From Saprospiraceae bacterium (GTDB lineage Bacteria; Bacteroidota; Bacteroidia; Chitinophagales; Saprospiraceae), in contig JABWAJ010000128.1 in the NCBI GenBank assembly GCA_013361075.1, positions 1-11,441 on the forward strand: a DNA stretch of 11,441 nt, written 5' to 3'. Below the pieces are notes generated by a model. The model made no database searches and was not told the DNA's origin. It saw only the letters and a program-made list of their open reading frames with translations. The translations under genes and the position numbers were made by a program. This document shows, in pieces, positions 1 to 7,032 of this stretch (its first letter is position 1; each line of letters starts with the position of its first letter).

Positions 1-819
1 GGTGACGGTGGGGTAGATGTCACCGGAGCTCCCAATGCAATATTAGTTGAAGGGGCTAATAGCGCTCTGGTCAGCATAGATGCCGAAAGCGAAGTGCAAT
101 TCAATATTGTCCTTCCTGCTGACGGTTTCATCTCGCTTGACTATGAAAATTTTGGGGGCTCCAATCTTTTAAAGGAGGTGTTTTCCATAAATGCTGCCGG
201 CGCTGTTAAGGTGCAAAAGGCCGCAAAAGCAAAGGTTTTTTCACCGGCCCTGCGCCGCGGCGATGTATTGACGCTGAATTTCAGCAACACGGCAACCGTA
301 CCCATGCAGGTACAGCTCAATTGCCTACGGTTTTACACCAATGCAGCCGGTGTTTGGGAACGACGTTGGACCGCCACTACTGCTCTGGGGAATAGCATCA
401 CTTTTCCGCAGTTCATAACCGTACAAAAAGCATCCATTGCCGATGTATTGTTCCCTGAAGATGTGGTTTTGTCGGATTTTCAAGCCTGCACAGACCCCGC
501 CTGCACCGGGTATCCTTTTCTGGACCGGGATGGCGACCTGACCACGGCAGCTGACCGCACTTCGGTTGACAACAACACCTGCGATTTTACAGTAACCTGG
601 TCGGATGAACTGGTTCAGCAATCGGGACAGTGCATCCTCCAGCGTCAGTGGACGATCAGCGACCCGGTTTCCAATAATGTACTTTCGGTGCTGCAATCCA
701 TTCAACTGGCGCGTTGCCCGGAGCAGGAAGCTGCCCCACACGGCGCTTCCGGACTGCCAATGGCCATTCCTCAGGCAGAATCGGATCAGCAAATGGTGGC
801 ACAAAAAGATAATTTTTAG
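1..819 (+). CDS. C-terminal part of a large secreted/surface protein with an HYR/Ig-like repeat (5' end outside window)
   Basis: The frame is open from base 1 to a TAG stop at 817-819 (272 codons), so the visible piece is the tail of a longer protein; I see no credible start inside. Residues about 150-245 (numbered from base 1) look like one beta-sandwich repeat of the kind found in long Bacteroidota extracellular proteins: a P-E-D-V-V-L-S-D start, a CTDPACTGYPF segment, then C-D-F-T-V-T-W-S-D followed by I-L-Q-R-Q-W-T-I-S-D-P and a closing Q-S-I-Q-L-A-R-C. The R-x-W-T-I-S-D core recalls HYR/Ig-like adhesin modules. Four cysteines suggest disulfides outside the cytoplasm. The end is Q/A/P-rich and shows no T9SS sorting domain, so how it is anchored or exported is not visible. 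Role as an adhesin or structural surface protein is inference; no enzymatic motif is present. A strong terminator hairpin follows 120 bp downstream. Confidence 0.6.
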   Translation, partial: GDGGVDVTGAPNAILVEGANSALVSIDAESEVQFNIVLPADGFISLDYENFGGSNLLKEVFSINAAGAVKVQKAAKAKVFSPALRRGDVLTLNFSNTATVPMQVQLNCLRFYTNAAGVWERRWTATTALGNSITFPQFITVQKASIADVLFPEDVVLSDFQACTDPACTGYPFLDRDGDLTTAADRTSVDNNTCDFTVTWSDELVQQSGQCILQRQWTISDPVSNNVLSVLQSIQLARCPEQEAAPHGASGLPMAIPQAESDQQMVAQKDNF

Positions 820-939
820 GTTTAGGGCTTGCGCGCCGGCCTCGAAAGGGTGTGCACAAAAAGTTGAATACAATTGCGCCGGAAAGCCGGCTTTGAAGGG
901 AAATAGTAAGTTTGTAAAGGGTTTCTCATACAGGATTGG

Positions 940-971
940 AGGCAGGAGGGATAAAATCCTCCTGCCTTTTT
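940..971 (+). terminator. Rho-independent terminator of the upstream surface-protein gene
   Basis: A perfect 10-bp stem (AGGCAGGAGG at 940-949, CCTCCTGCCT at 958-967) with an 8-nt loop runs straight into a T run (967-971). It sits about 120 bp behind the stop codon at 819 in the correct orientation. This is the clearest intrinsic terminator in the window. Confidence 0.8.
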
Positions 972-987
972 AGACCTTCCGACCCAT

Positions 988-1020
988 AAACCTTACCGGT
1001 TTTTAAAACCAGTAAGGTTT
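988..1020. repeat. Near-perfect palindrome between two transcription units
   Basis: AAACCTTAC (988-996) pairs with GTAAGGTTT (1012-1020), and inside it GGTTTT pairs with AAAACC; a single C/A mismatch (997 against 1011) interrupts the stem and the apex is one base. It is nearly self-complementary, so it works on both strands. It lies just behind the terminator at 940-971. It could be a second bidirectional terminator or one copy of a dispersed palindromic repeat; which of these cannot be told from one copy. Confidence 0.6.
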
Positions 1021-1062
1021 AAAAAGAATAATTGTTGGTTTTTAGTTTTGCTTCTTAATGGC

Positions 1063-1095
1063 AAAAGGCGGCTCTTTGGGTCGCCTTTTCTTTTT
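1063..1095. terminator. Hairpin terminator downstream of the minus-strand T9SS gene, possibly bidirectional
   Basis: AAAAGGCG (1063-1070) pairs with CGCCTTTT (1082-1089), with an 11-nt loop. On the plus strand the stem is followed by CTTTTT; on the minus strand the T-rich right arm comes 14 bases after the stop codon of the gene ending at 1103. It therefore most likely ends that gene and may also catch read-through from the left. Confidence 0.6.
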
Positions 1096-1102
1096 ATTCA
1101 GG

Positions 1103-2029
1103 CTATTGCCGGATTAGTTTGTAGTAACCAGGTTTGTTACTTTTAGAAGAAATTACCTCCACTATATAAGCCCCTGCCGGCAATCCCTCTATATCAATGG
1201 AAATGCTTTGTTGTAGAAAAGAAGTCAACTGCCGAAGGCGTCGTCCATTTAGGTCGTATAATGAAATATTTGCAGATGGTGGCGGCTCGTTAAGTTCGAG
1301 GATAACTGATGATTCACCCGTTGGATTAGGATATAACCTTCCCGAAGGTGCAGTTGTGGTATCTATGTCCTCTGTATCCGAGATCGTGGCGCAATAATCA
1401 TCATTGAAAAAAATTACAAAATAATAACCAGGCAGATAAGTGACTCCTTCTCCTTCAACCTCTGTTTCTTCTCTTAACCAACTATCTTCGGGTTGGTGAA
1501 AATAATAATCGAAATTATCTACAATTTTATTTGTATTGCTTGCGCAGTAGTAAATTCTGGCGTCCTGCCATGACGGAGCCAGAAAAATATAAGTATCTGG
1601 AGAAATAATCGTATTTTCCCTACAATACTCACTGTTTAGCAAAGCTGTATCGTACCGGACTGTAACAGGATAATGTTTTGCACTTATGATAAGATCAGCG
1701 ATACTGGCTGCAATACAATATGGAGGTTCCAGCGCCGCCTCGTAATTTCCAATAATCTTTTTTGACATCCGCCGCTGAGTATCAAAATTATGGACAGCTC
1801 TAACTTCAAAAATATTATCGAATGGAGTCGTTATCTGGCTTTCTCCGAACTGGAAATTTAATTCTTCATTGCTGGCTTCTTCATCATATCCAACAATAAC
1901 AGAATCAATATTTCCGACAGCATCTTCAAAGTGTATAGTCATTTGAAACTGGGGCGTCTGCTGTGCCTGTACAGCACCCGGGAAGCAAAGTATGGTTGTT
2001 GCCGTTATAAAAAAGAGGAGATTTTTCAT
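1103..2029 (-). CDS. Secreted protein with T9SS type A C-terminal sorting domain
   Basis: This 308-residue protein begins with a typical signal peptide (MKNLLFFITATTILCF..., cleavage expected near A22-Q23). The C-terminal stretch from about residue 231 is a T9SS type A sorting domain: it opens with RLYPNPTGES (231-240), continues with SANISLYDLNGRRLRQL, then LPAGAYIVEV (283-292), and ends with a short basic strand YYKLIRQ. Such domains route a protein across the outer membrane and are usually removed or used for attachment. The central part (about 25-220) is acidic, rich in Asp, Glu and Tyr with four cysteines, and I do not recognise it; no catalytic motif is visible. It is expressed from the minus strand, downstream of and parallel to the metalloprotease gene, but the strong hairpin at 2066-2100 separates the two, so they are probably independent or only weakly coupled. 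The ATG at 2029 is the only start that includes the signal peptide. Confidence 0.85.
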   Translation of the reverse strand: MKNLLFFITATTILCFPGAVQAQQTPQFQMTIHFEDAVGNIDSVIVGYDEEASNEELNFQFGESQITTPFDNIFEVRAVHNFDTQRRMSKKIIGNYEAALEPPYCIAASIADLIISAKHYPVTVRYDTALLNSEYCRENTIISPDTYIFLAPSWQDARIYYCASNTNKIVDNFDYYFHQPEDSWLREETEVEGEGVTYLPGYYFVIFFNDDYCATISDTEDIDTTTAPSGRLYPNPTGESSVILELNEPPPSANISLYDLNGRRLRQLTSFLQQSISIDIEGLPAGAYIVEVISSKSNKPGYYKLIRQ

Positions 2030-2055
2030 CGAAGAAGGATTTTATTGAATGAAAT

Positions 2056-2100
2056 AAAAAATGCAGCAGCACACGATCAAACAAAATGATCGTGTGCTGC
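2056..2100 (-). terminator. Strong rho-independent terminator of the metalloprotease gene
   Basis: On the minus strand, GCAGCACACGATCA (2087-2100) and its exact 14-bp complement (2066-2079) enclose a 7-nt loop. Six T follow at 2061-2056. The stem starts 15 bases behind the TGA stop at 2116. It separates the protease gene from the T9SS gene that begins at 2029. Confidence 0.85.
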
Positions 2101-2115
2101 CGGTACAATCTTCAA

Positions 2116-3751
2116 TCAAAATCGAATGGCTGTTTTTGCGTATTGTTCGCCTTTAAAATTAGCGAGTACAACGTAACTGCCTGTTGGTAAGTGTCCGACA
2201 TTTTGCCGGTGGATATAGGAACCCGCTGAAATTTGGGTTGGTGAAATCAATTGGGTAACCTGGCCGCTGACCTGGTTGACCAATACGACTTCAAGCAGCC
2301 CGGATTCCGTTGCGTCGTAGTAGAGGCTAAACTCATCGCCAAATGGATTCACTGCCATCAGTTCGAAACATACACAAGGTTCAGGAACAGGGCAACCCTT
2401 AGTGCCAATGATCTGTTCAAAAGTATGCGAAGGTGGGCAATCTTCGTTGTCCACAGTCAGGGTTATTTTATAACTTTTGTCCGGCAGGAAATTGTAAAAA
2501 GAAGCGAGTTCGATTCGCCCGACTGTGCCAGTCATCCAGCCTGTGCTATAATAAGTTCCGGACATACAATTACTGGGTTGCCCCGGAACGATTTCACAAA
2601 TTTCAATCAGGTAAATCGTTTCATTGAAGGATGCCAGTCCGTTTAGCACGACGGAGCTGGTATTCTCACAAATCCAATAGCTTTTGTTCATGTGGAAAAA
2701 CGCCTGCGATGGCATACAGCCATTGCAGGAATGGATGTAGGTGTTTCCGTTGCCGGCCAGTTCGGAATTGATGCGGTTAATCTGACATTGGGTATAAGCA
2801 CGGGGAAATTGTTCCGTGTAGTCCATCACATTGTTGGTGATTTTGTGCTGTTCATCACAGGGTTTACGTGGACAACCGGGGATGTTTGGATCAAACCGGT
2901 AGCAGTTGGCGTATTGATTCATGAGGCATCCCCCCGTGTTGGTTACGCGGTCGTAAATAAAACCTAACGGAGTATCGTTACATGCATCCTGTTCATTCCA
3001 AGTGTGGCGCAGCGACAAAGTATGTCCAATTTCATGGTTATAAACTTTTCCGGCAAATTCCAGCGACCAATTCTGGCAAGCCGGTTGGATGTAAAGGGGG
3101 TAATCTCTGATAAAAAAATATTTGTTGCTTCCTCCAAAACCTGAAGCAAATCCATCGAAACCATCTTTAGGTGCGTGGTAGACGTCGAGTACATCATTCC
3201 CATCAATATTGTATTTGGCATGAATCTGATTCCGGGTCAGGGTATGGTAATAAGCATCGTCATCACGGTGAAAATATACCCCGCTCAGGATGTAGCGAAT
3301 ATTGTTCTGAGGTGGTGTAGGTGGGTAGGACTCTCCAGGAGTCTTGCGCCATTGATCTATATTGTTCGCCAGTTCACTATTTGCCTTTATGATAATTTCT
3401 TCTGCACGTTGGTAGCCATTGTAGTTATTGTTTCCGAATCCGTCACTGGTTTCTGTAAAGTTTCCGGATCCCATGTAAAGAAATCCGTCGTTGATCGCGG
3501 CAGAGCATGCATCGTCCATAATCTGTTCGCTAAAGTACTGTTCCGGAAGTAAAAAATGTACAGCTAAACGCAGGTATCTGATCTGTTCGGGGTCTGTACA
3601 AATGGTAAGCAGGTTGCCCCCCCCCCGAAGGAGACTGGATGGCCGTGTCGACCGCGCATTCCATCACGTAATCAATGGGTTGAGCACTCAACCCGCCAAG
3701 AGAAAGTGCCCAAAGGCAACACATCAGAAAAGAAAGCTTAATGTTTTGCAT
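2116..3751 (-). CDS. Secreted M43 (pappalysin-like) zinc metalloprotease with C-terminal T9SS-like domain; frame interrupted at a G10 tract
   Basis: The gene starts at ATG 3751 with a signal peptide (MQNIKLSFLMCCLWALSL..., about 23 residues). In the given sequence this frame ends after 73 codons at 3530, while the rest of the protein continues in another frame to TGA 2116. The switch fits the run of ten G at 3626-3617: with nine or twelve G the two frames join into one 544-residue (or 545-residue) protein reading P-S-G-G-G-N-L-L-T-I-C-T-D-P-E-Q. In the joined numbering the zinc site HEIGHTLSLRH lies at about 239-249, followed by H-T-W, a D-A-C-N-D-T-P segment and a Met-turn N-N-V-M-D-Y-T at about 306-312, all typical of M43 proteases. 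The usual Gly of HExxHxxGxxH is Ser here. The last 80 residues (N-P-F-G-D-E-F-S-L to A-K-T-A-I-R-F) resemble a T9SS sorting domain. Expected role: extracellular or surface proteolysis. It may be phase-variable, a recent pseudogene or a sequencing error. Confidence 0.8.
3617..3626 (-). repeat. Poly-G (10) homopolymer inside the metalloprotease gene
   Basis: Ten consecutive C on the plus strand (G on the coding strand), about 42 codons behind the start codon and just past the signal peptide. Ten G puts the downstream domain out of frame; nine or twelve restores it. Tracts of this length are prone to slipped-strand mispairing and also to miscounting by sequencers. Confidence 0.9.
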
Positions 3752-3941
3752 GGTTATGAATTATAGGTTATCAAATAAAAACTTGTAACAACTAAACGTC
3801 GTCATGATACCGCTCTTAGCTGTTTGTTTGATGTGTTGTCCAGAAGTGTTTATGAGGCAATATAAGAGATACTTTCATAGGGACCAAGCAAGGTGAGATA
3901 AATTAACATTCAGTAATAAAAAACAAATTATTTTAAAAGCA

Positions 3942-3974
3942 TTTATCCCAATCCCGTCAATTTTTCTACCTTTA
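3942..3974 (+). promoter_or_regulatory. Candidate Bacteroidota promoter for the carboxymuconolactone decarboxylase family gene
   Basis: TTTA at 3942-3945 and TACCTTTA at 3967-3974 are 21 bp apart, close to the Bacteroidota pattern TTTG / TAnnTTTG; each element deviates at its last base. The start codon at 4048 would leave a leader of about 65 bases. The rest of the 3752-4047 gap is AT-rich and shows no gene or clear hairpin. Confidence 0.35.
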
Positions 3975-4047
3975 CCGGCGTGTTCGCATGCCGATCTGCA
4001 CTAAAAAATCTTGTTCAAAATGTTTATTATCAATTCATTATCTTAAT

Positions 4048-4416
4048 ATGTCGCTCGTAACAGACTTCAACGCCTATCGTACCAAAATGAACGAAAAAAT
4101 TTTCGCTCAAAACAATAAAGCCCTCAACCGCTTTTTTGCACTGGATAAAAACACGTACGAAGACGGTGCTTTAGACAAAAAAACAAAAGAATTGCTGGGG
4201 TTGGTGGCCTCGATGGTACTGCGTTGCGACGACTGCATCCGTTACCACCTGGGCACTTGCTACGAACTGGGCATCACCCGCGACGAAGTGTTTGAAGTAT
4301 TTGCAATTGCCAACCTCGTAGGCGGCTCCATCTGCATCCCCCATACCCGGCGGGCGCTGGAGTATTGGGAAGAGTTGGAAGGTCAAGGCCCCCCAACCCC
4401 CAAAGGTGGGATGTGA
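4048..4416 (+). CDS. Carboxymuconolactone decarboxylase (AhpD-like) family protein
   Basis: A 122-residue protein starting MSLVTDFNAYRTKMNEKI. An in-frame ATG also exists at 3988, but the 20 residues it would add (Cys/Lys-rich) do not look like this family and overlap the likely leader, so I prefer 4048. The diagnostic feature is C60-D-D-C63-I-R-Y-H67, the CxxCxxxH thiol site of AhpD-like members, embedded in the all-helical CMD fold (E-L-L-G-L-V-A-S-M-V before it, G-I-T-R-D-E-V-F-E-V-F after it). Such proteins are usually thiol-disulfide or peroxidase-like enzymes working as homo-oligomers in the cytoplasm; the substrate cannot be read from sequence. It is followed 88 bp later by the helicase gene in the same direction, with a tandem repeat between. 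The last eleven residues (GQGPPTPKGGM) are encoded by a C-rich, repeat-like stretch and are probably a late addition. Confidence 0.85.
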   Translation: MSLVTDFNAYRTKMNEKIFAQNNKALNRFFALDKNTYEDGALDKKTKELLGLVASMVLRCDDCIRYHLGTCYELGITRDEVFEVFAIANLVGGSICIPHTRRALEYWEELEGQGPPTPKGGM

Positions 4417-4450
4417 AAGATAAAGGATAAGGCAATAGGGGAAAGATACT

Positions 4451-4503
4451 CCAATAACCAATACACCAATAACCAATACACCAATAACTAATACACCATA
4501 ACA
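4451..4503 (+). repeat. 15-bp tandem repeat, three units plus a partial, abutting the helicase start
   Basis: CCAATAACCAATACA occurs at 4451-4465 and 4466-4480 without change, and at 4481-4495 with one C-to-T change; a shortened unit (CCATAACA) runs to 4503. The helicase ATG is at 4505, so the repeat fills its whole leader and no Shine-Dalgarno sequence is present. Confidence 0.9.
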
Positions 4504-4504
4504 A

Positions 4505-6808
4505 ATGGCATCCAACTACCTCGAGGAATTGAACGATGTACAACGCCAGGCCGTGGTCAACATTGACGGTCCGGTGTTGGTAGTGGCAGGCCCGGGTTCG
4601 GGCAAAACGAGGGTGTTGACCTATCGCATTGCGCACATTATTGAAAGCGGGGTTGCTCCATGGGAGATTCTGGCGCTGACGTTTACCAACAAAGCTGCCC
4701 GGGAAATGAAAGGGCGGATTGCCAAAGTGGTTGGCGACCGGGCCGAGCGGGTTTGGGCAGGTACATTTCACTCGATTTTTGCCCGCATCCTTCGGGTGGA
4801 AGCAGATAAAATCGGCTACCCCTCCAGTTTCACCATTTATGACACGGAAGATACCAACAGTGTGATCGGCGCCATCATCCGGGAAATGAATTTAGATAAA
4901 AACGCCTACAATACCAGTGCTATCCGCTCGCGCATTTCGGCGGCCAAAAGTGCGCTCATTACGCCCAAATTGTACGCCGACAATGAAGAATTGCGCCAGC
5001 AGGACCGCCAGGCGGCCCGGCCTTATACCTATGAAATTTATGAAAAATACGTTGCCCGCTGCAAACGCTCCGGTGCCATGGATTTCGACGATTTGCTTTA
5101 CCGCCTGTACGAGCTTTTTCAGCGCAACCCCGACGGCATACTCGATAAATACCGCGGAAAATTTCGGTACGTGCTGGTAGATGAGTTTCAGGATACCAAC
5201 CAGTTGCAATACGCCATCATCCGCAAACTGGTCAATTTCGACGGCAGTCCGCGCAATGTTTGTGTGGTAGGCGACGACGCACAAAGTATTTATGCCTTTC
5301 GCGGAGCCACCATTCAGAACATCCTTGATTTTGAAGAAGATTTCAAACCTTTTGGCATCAAGACGTTTAAACTGGAACAAAACTACCGGTCTACCGAACA
5401 CATTGTGCAAACGGCCAACGAGGTCATCATGAACAACCGCCGCCAGATTCAGAAAAAAATCTGGTCGGATAAAGGCGAGGGACACAAAGTTAAAGTCATC
5501 AAAGCGATGACCGACAACGAAGAAGGCAAGCGGGTGACGGATACCATTCTGGAGCACAAAAACCGCTTCCACCTATCCAACCGCGATATTGCCATCCTTT
5601 ACCGCACCAATTCGCAGTCGCGGATTTTTGAAGAACACCTGCGCCGCTACAATATAGGCTACCGCGTATTTGGCGGGTTGTCCTTTTACCAGCGCAAAGA
5701 AGTCAAGGACCTGATTGCTTACCTCCGCTTAGTGGTCAACCAGCGCGATGAAGAGGCCCTGCGCCGGGTATTGAACTACCCCAAACGCGGCGTTGGCGAC
5801 AGCACGATCGAAAAACTGAGCGCCCAGGCCGGTAGCGCCGGAAAAACCATGTGGGAATGCCTGGCAGCCCTCGATGCCGGAGCAAAAGCCAAAAAAGCCA
5901 TTGCAGATTTTGTGCAAATGATCCACAGTGCTGCCCTCCGGGTGCCAACCGACAACGCCTATGAAATTGCCGTCAGCGTTGCACGCGGGTCCGGACTCAT
6001 TGATTTGCTCAAAAGCGATACGACCATCGAAGGCATGGGGCGCCTGGAAAACCTCAACGCCCTGCTCGACGGCATTAAATCTTTTGTCGAAGAAGACACC
6101 ATTTCGGTACTCGACGCCGAAGGTAACTCTGACCGAAGCCTGACCGCTTACCTGCAAAACATTGCGCTCCTGACCGACCAGGATGAAAACAGTGCCGAAG
6201 GCGGCGATTTTGTCACCCTTATGTCCGTGCACGCGGCCAAAGGCCTGGAATTTAAGTCGGTTTTTGTGGTCGGACTGGAAGAAAAGCTGTTTCCGTCCTT
6301 TATGGCTTCCGATTCCCCGGAAGGGCTGGATGAAGAACGCCGCCTGTTTTACGTGGCCGTGACGCGTGCCGAACAACTGCTCACGCTGTCGTATGCAAAC
6401 AGCCGGTATCGGTTCGGGCAAATGCGGTTCAATGAACCGAGCCGTTTTCTCGAAGAAGTGCCCCGCCAGCATGCGGAAAGCACGGCCCATTTTCGCGGTA
6501 GCCAGAGCACAGCAGAGCGCAATGCGCCTGAGCAGGCATCCGGCGCAAAAATCACCGGCAACTTTGTGCGGCGGGGAACTGCTGTTTCCGGAATGCCCGC
6601 GGTAGATGCAGCCAATTTTAAGGCCAGTCCCAGTGATTCCATTCAAAAAGGCATGCGGGTCCTGCACCTCAAATTCGGGGAAGGCGAAGTACTCGAAGTG
6701 GAAGGCAATAAAGACAACCGGATTGCCACCATTTTTTTCAAAGCAGCCGAAGACGATCCCAAAAAGCGGATCATGCTCAAATTTGCCAAACTGCAGATCG
6801 TATCCTGA
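4505..6808 (+). CDS. uvrD: ATP-dependent 3'-5' DNA helicase, UvrD/PcrA type
   Basis: A full-length superfamily 1A helicase of 767 residues. Motifs in order: Q-motif region LNDVQRQAV (9-17), Walker A AGPGSGKT (28-35), motif Ia A-L-T-F-T-N-K-A-A (57-65), Walker B VDEFQDT (225-231), motif III GDDAQSIYAFRGA (256-268), motif IV LEQNYRST (290-297), motif V with S-V-H-A-A-K-G-L-E-F (574-583), and motif VI EERRLFYVAVTRA (610-622). The tail from about 716 (G-M-R-V-L-H-L-K-F-G-E-G) is the small Tudor-like C-terminal domain that PcrA/UvrD use to contact RNA polymerase or partners. It unwinds DNA in excision and mismatch repair and clears replication conflicts in the cytoplasm. UvrD and PcrA cannot be told apart here; in Bacteroidota one such enzyme usually does both jobs. 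A stop codon (4499-4501) lies in frame directly upstream, so ATG 4505 is the earliest possible start. No terminator of note follows. Confidence 0.95.
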   Translation: MASNYLEELNDVQRQAVVNIDGPVLVVAGPGSGKTRVLTYRIAHIIESGVAPWEILALTFTNKAAREMKGRIAKVVGDRAERVWAGTFHSIFARILRVEADKIGYPSSFTIYDTEDTNSVIGAIIREMNLDKNAYNTSAIRSRISAAKSALITPKLYADNEELRQQDRQAARPYTYEIYEKYVARCKRSGAMDFDDLLYRLYELFQRNPDGILDKYRGKFRYVLVDEFQDTNQLQYAIIRKLVNFDGSPRNVCVVGDDAQSIYAFRGATIQNILDFEEDFKPFGIKTFKLEQNYRSTEHIVQTANEVIMNNRRQIQKKIWSDKGEGHKVKVIKAMTDNEEGKRVTDTILEHKNRFHLSNRDIAILYRTNSQSRIFEEHLRRYNIGYRVFGGLSFYQRKEVKDLIAYLRLVVNQRDEEALRRVLNYPKRGVGDSTIEKLSAQAGSAGKTMWECLAALDAGAKAKKAIADFVQMIHSAALRVPTDNAYEIAVSVARGSGLIDLLKSDTTIEGMGRLENLNALLDGIKSFVEEDTISVLDAEGNSDRSLTAYLQNIALLTDQDENSAEGGDFVTLMSVHAAKGLEFKSVFVVGLEEKLFPSFMASDSPEGLDEERRLFYVAVTRAEQLLTLSYANSRYRFGQMRFNEPSRFLEEVPRQHAESTAHFRGSQSTAERNAPEQASGAKITGNFVRRGTAVSGMPAVDAANFKASPSDSIQKGMRVLHLKFGEGEVLEVEGNKDNRIATIFFKAAEDDPKKRIMLKFAKLQIVS

Positions 6809-6844
6809 CATGTGATCAGTAAAGCCATGATGGTATTCGGGTTT

Positions 6845-7020
6845 CTAATAAAACCATTCTTTTTCCTTTACTGCCTGCAGCCAATCATACAACCCCAAAA
6901 AGAGGGCCTCCTTCCCTCAACAATGGCAGCTTCGTCGAAAAGGTGACTGAAGTCATTGGAAATGCGGGTTACTGCCTCTAAATTCGCACCCGAATTGACC
7001 TCGGGAATATACAATGTGAC
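6845..7020 (-). pseudogene. Probable relic of a small protein gene, frameshifted and lacking a start
   Basis: The 224 bp between the helicase and the GH3 gene hold no plus-strand gene, but on the minus strand two frames read like protein. From 7020 down, frame A gives V-T-L-Y-I-P-E-V-N-S-G-A-N-L-E-A-V-T-R-I then S-N-D-F-S-H-L-F-D-E-A-A-I-V-E-G. It then degenerates and stops at 6868. From about 6912, another frame gives G-K-E-A-L-F-L-G-L-Y-D-W-L-Q-A-V-K-E-K-E-W-F-Y and stops at TAG 6847-6845. One extra G in the GAGGGAAGG stretch would join them into a protein of about 58 residues. A TGA at 7023-7021 blocks extension and no ATG precedes; only a TTG (7014) could start. I do not recognise the family. 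It could be a dying gene, a sequencing error or, less likely, coincidence. Confidence 0.4.
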
Positions 7021-7032
7021 TCAAACATCACC

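Noticed and set aside
171..193. A strong Shine-Dalgarno-like AAAGGAGGTG followed by an ATG at 191
   Set aside because: It lies inside the surface-protein gene in another frame, and the frame it opens stops after 26 codons with an unconvincing product.
907..914. TAAGTTTG, a match to the Bacteroidota -7 element
   Set aside because: No TTG element lies at the right distance upstream, and the transcript would run straight into the terminator at 940-971.
3760..3765. TATAAT on the minus strand just upstream of the metalloprotease ATG
   Set aside because: It leaves only about 8 bases to the start codon and its possible partner TTG is spaced 23 bp away; not enough to call a promoter.
5729..6811. 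Long open frames on the strand opposite the helicase and the GH3 gene
   Set aside because: They mirror the codon pattern of clearly identified genes and their products lack any family signature.
6840..6865. GGTTT / AAACC hairpin followed by a T-rich stretch behind the helicase
   Set aside because: The stem has only five weak pairs; not enough to call a terminator.
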